This document shows, in pieces, positions 11,436-23,076 of a stretch of DNA of 64,000 nt. Position 1 is the stretch's first letter, and each line of letters begins with the position of its first letter. The notes below the pieces were generated by a model, which saw only the letters and a list, made by a program, of their open reading frames with translations, had not been told where the DNA came from and did no database searches. Position numbers and translations under genes: made by a program. Source of the stretch: Mesodorylaimus sp. YZB2_4 (lineage: Eukaryota > Nematoda > Enoplea > Dorylaimida > Dorylaimidae); NCBI GenBank assembly GCA_030248295.1, contig JASANH010000220.1, positions 806,001 to 870,000 on the forward strand. The letters run 5' to 3'.

Positions 11436-12754
11436 ATGCGTATTTATCTGTTGGCATGGAGCTGGGGTCAGGGGGCCATGCTCGTCGGGCCATGCTAGTA
11501 GTGCGTAGTCCTGGTCTGGTGGAGAGGTTTTACGTTAACTTTTCGTTTGAGATTGTTGCCGTGGTAGAAAGTAGCGGAGTTTTTGTGAGCTCGCTGTCAG
11601 AGCATCTATTTTCAATGGGTCAAGGGGGAGAGGAAATGATGGACTTGTGTTATTGGGTGTGTTGTGCTTGTCGGCTGTGTTCGTGGGTTTATTCTTTGTA
11701 CTTTACACTTGTGAAGTGTTTGGGATTGCCCAATATGTTTCTACGAGTGCTGCTGCCTTTGTGTATATTTTGAGACGATTGATGACTTGTATGGATATTG
11801 GACATGAGTAGGTGTGGTTAGGTTGATTACGGTGATTTGACGTGGATTGGATAATAATGTGGGACCAGTATGTGTGGCTTCGGCGACCAGAAAAGCAGTC
11901 GAGTGTTTGTCGGGCGCGGAACATGAGCAACTTGCCCTTTGTCTTTTGGGAGGTCATCAGCGACGAGGCTCGGCTGGGTTACCACAGTACGACCGTACCC
12001 GGCCATGGGTAGGGTCGACCCTTCGCGCTCTGATACTAACCAACAGTGACAAACTGGTTTGCAAACTGGCTTTGGTTTGCATCGGGCGGTGATTGGGATT
12101 GAGTTCCTGGTCTGAATTTGGGTCAAGGGCCATCAGAAACTATTTCAGGATCGACATGTGCTGCCTCTCCGGGCTGTGAGTCTACGGCCCATCTGTGTGG
12201 TTAGTTAATAAATCATACACCAGGTGTCGTGACTGTGTGGGTTCGTTCCTTGGCTCAGGCCCTCTACATATTTGCTTGCCCCTACGATAGGTCAAGGATT
12301 TTTACCCACGGCTGGTCGATTCTCGGGGAACTCGCCTACAGAAGGACGCGTTTTGACGGCCCCGGGGCGACTTTGTGTTGACTACTGACCCCATCAATAT
12401 GCGCATACTGTATTGCCACAGACGCTTATCAACTCGACACTGGCCTCTGCGCCACCTCGCCACCTTCGGCTGTCCTGGTACCAACGAGCAGTTCACTCGC
12501 TGCTTCGACGACGTTGGTTCAGTCGGTCTGAACGGAGAGTACAATCAGTAAAGCGTCGGATAGTCAATTTTCGATGTCGTCTGTGCCGACCACTTCTTTG
12601 TTAATGACGTTGACGTGGAGCACAAGCCGCACAACGCCGATCGCCGCCATCCAGCCGAGCCGGTCGACCAGTGCGTGCAAGCATGTCGTCGTCCTGTATG
12701 TTCAAGCAGAGCAACGTCCCCCACCGCCGGCCCGGCCGGCAAGGGCGAAGAAAC
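11436..12754. other. Intergenic with a dispersed repeat
   Basis: No gene is recognised. About 12060-12310 is a diverged copy of a repeat also found at 30590-30850 and 60190-60510, with shared words TTCCTGGTCTGAA and CAAGGATTT. The left end of the MSP homology is obscured by the poly-C tract that follows. Confidence 0.45.
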
Positions 12755-12819
12755 CCCCCCCCGGCGGGGGGACAAACCCCCCACCCACCCCCACACCCCC
12801 CCCCCCCTCCCCCCGCAAA

Positions 12820-12856
<37 letters not shown>

Positions 12857-12887
12857 ACCCCACCCCCCCCCCACACACCCCACCCCC

Positions 12888-12918
<31 letters not shown>
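12755..12918. repeat. Poly-C tract (about 160 bp)
   Basis: Nearly pure C with scattered A, G and T. It begins exactly where the Ala/Pro-rich tail of the inverted MSP copy should continue. Either a real homopolymer expansion or consensus error at a hard GC-rich tail. Confidence 0.8.
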
Positions 12919-12919
<1 letters not shown>

Positions 12920-13398
12920 CCAGCTGGCGGCGCATCGGCTGCGGGTGCATCGGCGGCAGGCGCATCGGCGGCGGGCGCAGCTTCGGCGGGTGGAGCTTCG
13001 GCGGCGGGAGGAGCGGTTTCGGCTGCTGGCTGGGCCCCGAACTTGCAGATGAGCTTGATGGTCGTGAAGTCTTTGATGTTGGCCCAGGCCTCCTTGATTT
13101 TAGCCACATCTTTGGCCAGGTCGGCCGGCGCGTCGGCGATCACGATTCCAAACATGTACGTTCTCTTCGGGTTCGGTTTGCCGTCCGCGAATCGACACTG
13201 AAACGTCAACGAGATGGACTCGTTCGGATCGATGACGGCGAAGACGGGCGACGCTTGCACGTTCTCCGTGTGGCTGCACTTGATCTTGGTCGTGATCCGG
13301 TTCGGGCTGACATTGGTGGCCTTATGGATCACTTGCGACTTCTCGTACGGAGGTTGGAAGACGATCTCGGCCGGTTCCAGCTTCAACTTGTCCGCCAT
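12919..13398 (-). pseudogene. MSP-domain protein, inverted copy with lost C-terminal tail
   Basis: Reverse-strand copy of the MSP gene at 20045-20551. The ATG at 13398 opens MADKLKLEPAEIVFQPPYEK and the whole MSP fold is readable with almost no substitutions (for example DLAKD in place of DQAKD). After FGAQPAAETAPPAAE the tail enters the poly-C tract and never reaches the partner's stop. If the tract is real, this is a frame running into poly-Gly with no normal terminus. If it is a sequencing artefact, the gene may be intact. MSP domains are immunoglobulin-like folds used in nematode sperm motility and in VAP-type adaptors. The 5' flank is duplicated as far as about 13712. Confidence 0.75.
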
Positions 13399-14300
13399 CT
13401 CTTCCTTCAATCGACCAACCACTCGCTACCGCACAGATGAATCGACCGACCACTCGGCGCTAGACTCGCAACGACGAATAAGCTCCCGACCGTCCTGCAC
13501 CCATTTTGTATCCCACAAAGTGTAAAGACAGCGGGCCATCAAAATTCAGTTGGCTGCCTGTGCTGTACAGTAGACTTGCCGCAGGGGCACGATTAGAGGA
13601 ACACTTCCTCCAAAGGGAGACAGTAGCTACGCAGGGACAGAATTAGTTACCGAAAGTGTGAGTGATCGCAGTTGCCCCTGGCTCAAGAACACTCCGGGAT
13701 TTTATGTTAGCGACAATTTGCAGTTTGGTAAGTGCGAATGCTGTTTCTGCAGGCTGACCCAATCGGGCTAAGGCAGCAGCATCAATAAGTTCTAATGGTT
13801 TTTTTAGCGACCTTGGACCCTTCAACGAGCATATTTAGTGCGGTTGAGTCGTTGCAGAGCGAGGCAAGAAAAAAACCAAGATCCAGCGCGCGAAGATGTC
13901 ACCAGTGATACCAGCTTCTTCGTGCTAAGGGTATCGATTTGTTTGTATTGTGAAGTGTGATGAATATTTTCTGGGGAGCTGTGTTCCTTGCGGTTACTGC
14001 CCTTATTTGTTGACGTGTTTGCTGAGCTCTAGTGTTTGTCAGTGAAAGAGTAACACATAGTGTCGAGGACATGATCAGGCGTGGCACACAAAACCCAGTC
14101 GACTTATCAGGAAAAATCGAAGCAGCTGCGCCAGGTTTTCACAAAAACCCAGTTCCGACTTTAAACTACGCGGTAGTTGCCATAAGATTCTTGAGAGTTA
14201 ATTGAACAAACAGGTTTGTGGGGGCCGGGCTGCAGCGAATCAATACTTGCTGAAACAGGCTAGCTTTTTTCTTTTGAAGGACTTATTTCACTTGAGTTTT
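13399..14300. repeat. MSP 5' flank plus a displaced MSP 3'-flank fragment
   Basis: 13399-13712 mirrors 19731-20044. Beyond that, about 13895-14005 (minus) resembles 20667-20790, which lies downstream of the intact MSP gene. So 3'-flank sequence sits upstream of this copy. That order suggests an earlier tandem MSP array from which a unit was deleted. Confidence 0.55.
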
Positions 14301-14460
14301 GTCTTCTAGCACTTCCAATAAATTCCACATCTCAAATTTTTCAATGGTCATTTTTTTGCGTTCCCGACCAGGGACCTGAGGCGTTATTCCTTTTAATTCT
14401 TTCTAGATCAGTTACATACAATTGGAGCGAATTAATTGGCCGACAAATATCAAGAATAAT

Positions 14461-15745
14461 ATGGCCGCCGTCCACGAGTGCAATCGGTGCGTTTATCTCA
14501 ATTTCCCGATTTTCCGAACTGCCGATCGATCGGTGATGGAGCGCCACGTGGCCGTCGTTCACGGCGGGGTAGCATTTTCGACGCTGACTTGCGTTCCGTG
14601 CGGGGGCAAATATTTCGATATGGAAGACGTCGACGATCATTTGGCGGCCAGTCCGACGTGCGGTCCGAGAGCTGCAGTAAGTGGGCATTGACTGCCTCTT
14701 TTGGTTACGGGCTCCCCAAAGTTTGTAAGACATAATGGAACAATACCCAGCGTAGAGATTATTCAGGGCGTCCTCACGACGCTTTTTTCTCAGGGTTTAG
14801 GATTTTCCTCGTGCCAGTTTTTTAGCCATTCTTTTTCGAGCGAGTCTTGTTTTTCTAGCTGGAGTACAGCCGAATGATTCATCCGGTCAAGCGGGCCTTC
14901 GATGAGTTGGTTAATCAGATGTTCAGTCCAGTCGACGAAGGTGATGCTGGCCAAGACGCGCCCATGCAAGTCGAGAACGGAGGAGGCGACGCTCTGGCGC
15001 AGCAGCCCGTGTAAGTACTGTCAAAATTTTGTTGGGCTCTTAGACTTCCTGCGATGGGTTGGTGGTCAAGCTTTTAGAGAGCCGCCTGATCGCCTGCTTC
15101 CACCGAATTTCCAGCCGCGCTTACAAATTCTTTTGTCTCGTGACAGGCAGTCGCAAGAGGATTTGCTCCGTCGTTTGCGAGGGCTGCTGAAAAAGCGGTG
15201 CGCCAAGAACAGCATATCTTGCAATTTGTGCTCGAAATCGTTGAGCGTTACGAGGAATTACCATCTGCAGATCACGTGCTTGCAACACGCCCGTTCTCAT
15301 TCGCCATTCCAGTCGTTCAAATGCAAATTATGCGAGCTCAAAACAAAGTACTCTGAAAATATGAGCATGCACATCCGATCGAAGCACAATCGTCAAGCAG
15401 ACAAGGATAGCAATTACGAAGATTCGACGGACTTTGACGAATTGTGGAACACGTTCGAACGTTGTTTCAAGGGCGAAGTGATGGACGCCGGGGACGTGGT
15501 GGTGGCTGATGGCAACGATGGAGTGGATGGGTAAGTTGTCAAAGGGACAAGTGGCCGAGGAGTGGCTACTGTGCTGACTGGTCATTGCATGGCATTTCAG
15601 GCAAGGAAGTAGTTCGCGGGCGACGACGGCCAAGGGCAATTATTATTGCGGCCTGTGCGTTTTCTCGGCCATCTCGGACGCGAAACAGAAGCTTCGAGAT
15701 CACTTGAGTGGACAGCACGGCATCGAAGTGGAGTGGTCAGAATGA
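14461..15745 (+). CDS. C2H2-type zinc-finger protein
   Basis: Four exons with consistent phases: 14461-14676, 14859-15010, 15147-15530 and 15601-15745, about 298 aa. Exon 1 has paired cysteines (HECNRCVYL, TCVPCGGKYF) and histidines at finger spacing (MERHVAVVH, DDHLAASPTC). Exon 2 is acidic and low-complexity. Exon 3 holds CNLCSKSLSV...HLQITCLQH and CKLCELKTKY...HIRSKH. Exon 4 ends with YYCGLCVFSA...LRDHLSGQH. The fingers are spaced more like diverged nematode C2H2 factors than a tandem linker-joined array, so nucleic-acid binding is inferred. Acidic Asp/Glu stretches separate the finger pairs. A partial, nonsense-bearing copy lies inverted at 2.5-3.3 kb. I cannot assign an orthologue. Confidence 0.82.
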
Positions 15746-17158
15746 GGAGAGCAGGGTGGTTGGAGTAAGGTGGAAGAGAGTTGAATTTTCCGGGATGTAA
15801 TATTGGGTATGTAGGAAGTATATTAGACGGTATGTGATTTGTGGCTCGTTAGTTTTATTGGTGTGAAAACCTTGTTTTGTTGGAGTCTGCTGTGTGAGAG
15901 TTTGAGGTAGTAGGATACGAGAAGATAGTATTTAAGGATGGGGTAGAGATAAGTAGGGTTGTCGAAGTGGCGATTAGTTTTTCTACAGTGCTAGGTTGGG
16001 GCGATGGTATATGTTGATTCGATGCGTGGTTATTAGAAATCTATGTTGGAAAGACGGTGTGCACTTTTTTGCTTTGCAGCAGGGACTGTTGCCGGGGGGA
16101 GGGCGGGTGGCTGAGACTGTTGATCTTCATTCTTCTGAGATTATTATCGAGGTGGTCACACGATTGATCGAGCGATCGGACTTCTGTTCATTCTAGTCGT
16201 CCTAGTGGGCACGGCATGACTCTATAAAGTAGGCTTTCCATAATGAGATCTGAGCCTGGATAACCCAAGAGATAACTTCGCGGAGACAGCTCTAGCAGAA
16301 TTTGCTGTCCAGGTAAGATATGGATATGGATTAGTGATGGCATAGCTGATAGGTACTACTACCCACAGCTCCTTCGTTGCAAATCAGCAGGACGTGATGG
16401 CAATGCTAATCGTGGGCGGCTCATTTTCCAGTTAGCTGTGGCTACCAGAAGTCTTATTTCGCTTCGCAGTCGTGGCGTGACTTATCGAAGGTTGTGCAGT
16501 ACCTACAGCCCACCTTTTGATCGTTATACAGTATGTTAAATGCGACTGCATCAGACAAGGGCGTGTCTAGTGCGGCTCCAGCCGCTCAAAGCGCTTCCCG
16601 TCGATGTAAAATGTGAAATGATTAATGTCTTGTCTTTTTATGCATTTTCTTACGATTAGTTTTTAAGTTTTCACGCAAGACTTCCTGCCGACAACGATGA
16701 CGTCGGACCAGTCAGAGGTTATGATACCTTCTGAATGTGACTCAGATCCGACGAAGGCGGCATCCCAAATGGTAATGCGAGGCTCTGGCATCAAAGTATA
16801 GTCAAATTGAACTGTGATTGTATCTCTCCGGTGAAGGGAAGATATCTCTCGCGGGAAGTTGCACGAACGCCATAATAGATAGTAGGTACAGTACAGCGAA
16901 GATAGTCGTACGGCGTACTGAGGGCCGACTAAATGTGATCAAGCCATTTGTAAAAAAATTTTTTGTTGGCCGAAGCCCGTTTTGCCTTATAGCAGTAGCA
17001 GCAGCAGTCAAACCTTATAAGCGAGGCTGTGCGGGGACCGGCACACACAGCAGCCCCACACCACACCACGGAACGCCAAACAAACAAAAAAAACAAAAAA
17101 AAAAAAAAAAAACAAAAAAATAAAATGTAAACTAAAAAGACCTGAAACTAAAGTGCAC
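15746..17158. other. Intergenic; one possible short exon
   Basis: No recognised gene. A 25-codon open segment starting at 16696 (MTSDQSEVMIPSECDSDPTK) ends at a GTAATG donor-like site near 16772 and could be an exon of an unresolved gene. An A-rich tract occupies 17088-17120. Confidence 0.3.
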
Positions 17159-17948
17159 TTACTTCAGGCCCTCCAGGTACCCGCCGAGGATGATCATGAG
17201 CTCGGCCCAGGCCGGACACAGCTGCTCGTACGACGTCGTCTCTTTCATTCGCAGCACGATCTCGGGATCGACTTCGCTGTTCCATGGCAGCCCTCCGCTT
17301 CCCCATTCGGCGATGGTGTAGTAGAGCGACCAGATGTCGTCCTTCCGTCCCAGGTCCTGCATGTGGTGGGTGGCCTTCGAGGCGTATCGAACCGTACCTC
17401 GGAACCCGGCCTTCTTTCGTTCGGAGCGCACGTGGTCGTTGATCAGATGCACGCGACACAGACCGTAGTCGAGCAGGTACACGACAGACGCCGTCGACAT
17501 CGAGCCCCCCATCGCAAAGTTCGACTGTAACAAAGCATGCCTCATTATTGGGGCCGTGGCAAGACACACAGCCTGTAACTCACGGCCTTGATGTCTCGAT
17601 GGAGCCAGCCGACGATGCGCAGGTCTCGTATGGCTTCCAGGCATTGGATCGACAGTCGCATCGCCGTGCTCGTCGAGAAGCGTTTCACCGGCATCGGGCA
17701 TCGACGTCGCAACTAGTCCAGGCTCGAACCGACCAGCTGCATGGTCAGGCTAGCCACCGAGGAGCGGGTAGTTAAAGTCGTTGGCGATCCTTCCCGCGGC
17801 CACGTACACCGGGCTGTGTGGACGGCCTGAAAAGAACTCTATTACCCAGGGATTCCCGACAAAGTCAGGCAGTTTACCTTGCACCGATCGCAAAACCGTT
17901 GTCTCCAGGGACAGGAGGGGCGTCGGGCACTTGAGGCTCTCGACTTTT

Positions 17949-18129
17949 GTAACCCTCGTGCCTGGTAGGCCATGGCGAGTGGGAGAGAGTAATCGATACT
18001 CTCCCCTGGCTGGGAGACGTCAACACTCAGCCGTAGGTATAGTCGCAAGACTTGCCTGCTCCAGTCGGAGTTTTTGTCCCGCCGACTTCGGTCGGTCGCC
18101 TCCCTCCTACGCCTGCCAGGCTTGGTTAC
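17949..18129. mobile_element. GTAACC inverted-repeat element, copy 1 (181 bp)
   Basis: Ends GTAACC...CCTGGTAGGC and its complement CCTGCCAGGC...GGTTAC form an imperfect terminal inverted repeat. Non-coding. It sits inside the decayed kinase. Confidence 0.75.
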
Positions 18130-18370
18130 ATTGGCGTCACGGACCTAGGGGCCATCCATAGTGGTGTAAGTCCCCGTCGAACCGCTGGGTGCGCCCATGT
18201 TCGTCACGGTCTAGGGCGTTTAGTACCGACACCTAGGCCTCGGCTAGCCACCGAGGAGCGGGTACCGTCCGCATTGCGAAGGCGGTGTAGGGTCGGCCCT
18301 CGGGAGAGGGGGAGGTCTTCCTTCCGGGAAGAGCGACGGGATCGTCGCTTCTTCTGTCGATGGGAGGAAT

Positions 18371-18565
18371 GTAACCCTCGTGCCTGGTAGGCCATGGCGA
18401 GTGGGAGAGAGTAATCGATACGCTCCCCTGGCTGGGAGACGTCAACCCCTTGGGTTGACGTTTCAGCCGTAGGTATAGTCGCAAGACTTGCCTGCTCCAG
18501 TCGGAGTTTTTGTCCCGCCGACCTCGGTCGGTCGCCTCCCTCCTTCGCCTGCCAGGCTTGGTTAC
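18371..18565. mobile_element. GTAACC inverted-repeat element, copy 2 (195 bp)
   Basis: Near-identical to copy 1 apart from a short internal insertion near 18445 (CCTTGGGTTGACGTTTC). It has the same GTAACC/GGTTAC termini and lies directly next to the AIKV exon of the decayed kinase. Confidence 0.75.
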
Positions 18566-19010
18566 ACTTTGATGGCGACCATCCATTGCCCATCGACTCA
18601 TCTCGCGCCGAGTAGACTTGGCCGAACGCACCGCCGTGCAGCTTCTGCACCTGCAGGAAAAATAAGAGACTACTGTGACATCGAAAGCAGCAGCTGTAAG
18701 ACGACTTACCACTTTGAATCGATCCGAGATCATGGTGCCTGGTGCGAAGTAGTCGGCCTCGATCGTCTCCGCCGCGGCGTCGTCCGTGTGTGGCTTCTTG
18801 TCGACAATCCGCGTCAACTCGCGCTCAATGAACAACAGCAGCGATGCCTTGCGCCTCTGAAAGGGAAGACCCTGGCTCATTCGAACAGAGACAAGGGGCG
18901 ACTTAGCTCGTCGTTGTCCATGGCCATCATCGTCGAATCGGCATTCCGTTTCAACGTTTTCTGCGATTCTCCCGAAGGTCGAATGGCGATCAGGTTGCCT
19001 CGGACGCTTG

Positions 19011-19730
19011 GAATCTGCTTCACCAATCGGGCGGGCTTGATCGTACCCAACATCGCGGCGACAAACATTATCTGCACTACCCTCCGACGTGACCGCTTGA
19101 GAAGAGAACCTCGAGACCAACCCCACAGACGAAAATATGTCCCCCCACACACCACACCGGCCCCCCCCCCCCGCCGCAGCCCCGCACAAACACTAACACA
19201 CGCACACTAATGATATAACGGAACAACACCACACCCCCCTCTGAAAAACCCTTGTCCTCCCTTCGTATGCGCTCTGCGTCAGCGGACATATCTTCCTCTG
19301 CTGCAGCTTGTTCCCGACTCCCTTGGACAACGGCGAGTGGGCTTTGCCCTACCAATGTTCGACAACCGAGTCTTCAACTCGGAGTATTTCGACGGCATTG
19401 GATAAGTCATCCACCGCTTAGCGTGCCGTAGATTGGACTGGGCGAGCCCAGCCACTCGCTGCCAAGCAATACGGGCAAACAGGCTGCTGCAGAGCTGCTG
19501 GTTGAAAACTCAGTTGAGCTTTCTGAGGGCTGGAATCACTGCTATGCTAAGGCATACGTGCACCCAGACCAGTTCAGCGACTCTTTACTGTGCGATACGC
19601 TTAACACATCTGAAGTGCTATACGAGCGTTGTGGCAACAACTTAGTGCTATAGGCTTGTAGTGTTTACGCATAAGGAAGGCACGACAGGCTGCACTACAA
19701 TTAGGTTTGCAACGTTAAGTGTGAGACCTG
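19011..19730. other. Intergenic, low-complexity C-rich patch
   Basis: No gene is recognised. A C-rich run with CA repeats occupies about 19141-19205. Confidence 0.4.
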
Positions 19731-20540
19731 CTAACATAAAATCCCGCAGTGTTCTTGAGCCAGGGGCACCTACGATCACTCACACTTTCGGTAATTCTAA
19801 TTCTGTCCCTGCGTAGCTACTGTCTCCCTTTGGAGGAAGTGTTCCTCTAATCGTGCCCCTGCGGCAAGTCTACTGTACAGCACAGGCAGCCAACTGAATT
19901 TTGATGGCCCGTTGTCTTTACACTTTGTGGGATACAAAATGGGTGCAGGACGGTCGGGAGCCCATTCGTCGTTGCGAGTCTAGCGCCGAGTGGTCGGTCG
20001 ATTCATCTGTGCGGTAGCGAGTGGTTGGTCGATTGAAGGAAGAGATGGCGGACAAGTTGAAGCTGGAACCGGCCGAGATCGTCTTCCAACCTCCGTACGA
20101 GAAGTCGCAAGTGATCCATAAGGCCACCAATGTCAGCCCGAACCGGATCACGACCAAGATCAAGTGCAGCCACACGGAGAACGTGCAAGCGTCGCCCGTC
20201 TTCGCCGTCATCGATCCGAACGAGTCCATCTCGTTGACGTTTCAGTGTCGATTCGCGGACGGCAAACCGAACCCGAAGAGAACGTACATGTTTGGAATCG
20301 TGATCGCCGACGCGCCGGCCGACCAGGCCAAAGATGTGGCCAAAATCAAGGAGGCCTGGGCCAACATCAAAGACTTCACGACCATCAAGCTCATCTGCAA
20401 GTTCGGGGCCCAGCCAGCTGCCGAAGCCGCTCCACCCGCCGCCGAAGCTCCACCCGCCGAAGCTGCGCCCGCCGCCGATGCGCCTGCCGCCGATGCACCC
20501 GCAGCCGATGCGCCGCCAGCTGATGCTCCAGCCGATGCTC
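19731..20540. repeat. Arm of MSP inverted duplication
   Basis: Near-identical in reverse to 12919-13712. It includes about 300 bp of 5' flank and the coding region up to the Ala/Pro tail. Confidence 0.85.
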
Positions 20541-20551
20541 CGGCCGAATGA
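20045..20551 (+). CDS. MSP-domain protein with Ala/Pro-rich tail
   Basis: Single-exon, 168 aa. Residues 1 to about 122 form one major-sperm-protein (Motile_Sperm, MSP) domain: LEPAEIVFQPPYEK, then IHKATNVSPNRITTKIKCS, then SPVFAVIDPNESISLTFQC, all canonical strand motifs. Residues from about 123 are a low-complexity repeat of A, P, D and E (units like APAADAP) ending DAPADAPAE. In nematodes small single-MSP proteins are often sperm-specific cytoskeletal or accessory proteins. The long Ala/Pro tail is not part of classical MSP, so this is an MSP-domain relative whose role is unknown. I used the ATG at 20045. No intron. An inverted copy lies at 12.9-13.4 kb. Confidence 0.88.
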   Translation: MADKLKLEPAEIVFQPPYEKSQVIHKATNVSPNRITTKIKCSHTENVQASPVFAVIDPNESISLTFQCRFADGKPNPKRTYMFGIVIADAPADQAKDVAKIKEAWANIKDFTTIKLICKFGAQPAAEAAPPAAEAPPAEAAPAADAPAADAPAADAPPADAPADAPAE

Positions 20552-20867
20552 ACGAGGTGACCAGAGTGACGAGATGATCGATGATGTGCCCTTGATGCGT
20601 GTTCGTGCCAAGCGTGTGACTCGGTGCTGTGTTCTGGGATGAGAGAAAGAAAACGTGGTTGCTCGAGCAAATAAGGATGGTAACAGCAAGGCACATAGCC
20701 CCACAGGAAATAGCGCACTTCATCATCACAACTCACCATACAGACAAATCACGGCTCGTAGCACGAAGAGCCTGGTATCACGTCGTCCTAGGCTCGCCCT
20801 GCCAAACTAAGGCCGACCAGAGGATGGGTCAAGCCACAGACAAGGCCACGCAGTCCACGACGGTTTG

Positions 20868-21728
20868 CGGAAAGTCCGTCCCCCTATTTCGTTCCCCACA
20901 GTTCGTCCCCGAGCAGTTCGTCCCCTTACACTTAGTCCCCAGACCACATTTTCTATGGGGAGTGGAAGATGCCGCTAAAGCGGACGTCCATTTTTAGGTG
21001 GTCACAGCAAAGCGAAATGGATGAAAGGTAAAAAGGTGGATAGGGGCTGGGGTGCCAAGCACATGCTTTTTTGTGGACGTCCTTTTTGGATGGCCCCTTC
21101 ATAAATTTCGCTCCCTCACTTACTCAATTTTGGTAAAATCCTACAGTAGGTTGTGTGCATAAAAACTGATAGTTAAGGGGTGGCGAAAAAGTCACGTTTT
21201 TGTGATGATTTTTATCTGCCCCTCACCTCTTGAAGAATATGATCATCACGGACCTGAAGGCGGCCTGATTATGTCCACTACTGCAGAGACAATGTGGAGA
21301 AAAGATACATTTTAGCTGAAAATGTTTGACATGTGTGCATGTTTTATGCAAGCAGAGTGAGCGAAATATGATTAAATAAAATTCAAGTTGAAACAAATGA
21401 AAGTGTTTTCTGTGATTTGAAGAACGTTGCACCTTACTCCCTCCCAGCTTCACTCAAGGAAAAAATGAGCTGAAAAAATCTAAATGAGCTTGTTTGGTCC
21501 AGCCCGTTGGTTCCGTGCTCTTAGCTCAAGGACTAGCTATTTCGTAGAACAATAGACTTGCTCGAAAAGCGTTGGTGCCGTACTCAATCTCCCATCGACG
21601 AATAACGAGGATCAGTGTTATGTCATAAGACCTGTAGTCATTTATTACCTCTTGAATCTTTCTTGAGCTTTCAATATTTGATGTGGGGACGAATGGTGCG
21701 GAGACGATCTGTGGGGACGAACTTTCCG
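20868..21728. mobile_element. Non-autonomous DNA transposon with GTTCGTCCCC-type terminal arrays (861 bp)
   Basis: The left end CGGAAAGTCCGTCCCC is followed by repeated AGTTCGTCCCC-like units. The right end is the inverted counterpart, finishing GGGGACGAACTTTCCG. The interior is non-coding. No target-site duplication was obvious. The architecture parallels the element at 23468-24366. Confidence 0.65.
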
Positions 21729-23076
21729 TATCCCGTCCACGACCTCATGTTGAGTTTATTGGCAACGTACCACCAAGGGCCGTATGACTCTCAGCTCAGG
21801 GAGCAGCCGCACGTGTTGACTGTCGAAGGGGTTCAGACGGACCTGAGCTCGAAGTGCTAACAAAGCACGTTCAGACCAGGCACGCAAGACCAGGATCAGG
21901 ACCTCAGTCCGATGCCTGCAGACAAAACCGGACTGTAGACTCGATTTCGCTCTTGGCCTCGCGCCGCCCTGACTCAGGAGAGGTGATGGAGTGGCGCTCC
22001 AAATCAGCTCACTGATACGTGCGGAATGACTAGTCCACGCCTATTGCATTTACGAGACTTCCCTCCGCTTTGGATGCTGACGATGAGACGAGCCGAGTCG
22101 AACTCGATGTAGCAGAGAATCCTGATAGGACCCCTGGGTCGTACTGATGATGGGCACTCGGAGGATTTCAGCACCATGATCTCTTCCATACTAGCTTAAC
22201 TTTCACATACTGTATGCTCTCCTATATTGTGATGGTGCTCAACACCACACTGGGATGGACTACCAAGTGTAATCTAATAATCGTATGCGAGGGTGCCCTA
22301 CACTGGTTCTGGATTTTCCTGTTTCAATAAAGTCATCCGGTCTGGTTGATCCATCAACTGTTATCACGATTATGAATTTGTCATCTTTCGAATAGCCGTC
22401 TCACGCATGTGCAGATATCGGTTGGTGAGACATTGTGGAAGAGCATAGCTCCTACAATACAGATGACTGGTGCAAATACGAGCCTGGTCTGTTTTATAGT
22501 AGGCCATTACCAAATGAGAAGTCACGCAGGCGCACTCCTCCGCCCCCCAGCACACTCGAGGTTCATTGAAGTTGACAGATCGAAACCCAAGGCTTCCTGG
22601 GTTTGGCAAGACTGGCTCGACTACAGCGCGTTCCATGGAGTCCTCGACCTCACACGTCCTCGGTATGGCAAGTGCTGGAAAATAGGATGGTTGCTCGTCA
22701 TGGCAACATTCATGGGCATAGCAGTATACAGCACGAAGGAAGTGATCAACGAGTACATCACCAACCCAACAGTCCAGAATTATTGCGAGGAGTCCCTCAC
22801 TTCTTTCAAGCTACCAGACGTTGCCGTGGGCACTTATCAAAGGTTCAATTTCACAGAGTTGGAGGCGATGGGGGCCCCGCAATCCCTCATTCAATCGCTG
22901 ACATCTCACCTGGAGTTGTCAGACATGACCAGTCTCCTTCGCCAAAACCAAAATAAACAGTTTGTGGAGGGCACGAATCAAGAATACGCCCAATTTTGTT
23001 CGAAAAACCCAAACATCACATTCGAACAAATCTTACGTCGGGCTAGTGTCAAATGCGAAAGTATAGTGAAGGGATG

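Larger units (their letters stand above)
17159..19010 (-). pseudogene. CK1/TTBK-like kinase, decayed
   Basis: Readable pieces in order on the minus strand: a lead region (AETIEADYFAPGTMISDRFKV, ending about 18707); a short intron; the glycine loop VQKLHGGAFGQVYSARDE (18650 to about 18590) followed by WMVAIKV in a shifted frame; then, past two inserted elements, VYVAAGRIANDFNY; then LTMQLVGSSL in another frame; RIVGWLHRDIKA; a 59-bp intron (17583-17525); and LLDYGLCR (DYG in place of DFG), GTVRYASKATH, and DDIWSLYYTIAEW. Breaks: a one-base frame change near 18600, a 19-nt insertion near 17751-17769 and an in-frame TAG at 17713-17715. A GTAAGT near 17164 may be a donor. The C-lobe end is not found. 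CK1 family membership is clear; function is very unlikely. Confidence 0.82.

Noticed and set aside
12585-12650. THAP-like word VCADHFFVNDVD on the plus strand
   Set aside because: A single short resemblance next to low-complexity DNA, with no zinc ligands before or AVPTIF-like end.
12574-13440. Long open frames on both strands through the poly-C tract
   Set aside because: Poly-Pro and poly-Gly frames are a by-product of the homopolymer; only the MSP part has a family signature.
18488-19210. 240-codon plus-strand frame opposite the decayed kinase
   Set aside because: Shadow of GC-rich antisense coding plus repeat sequence; no domain and it runs through two mobile elements.
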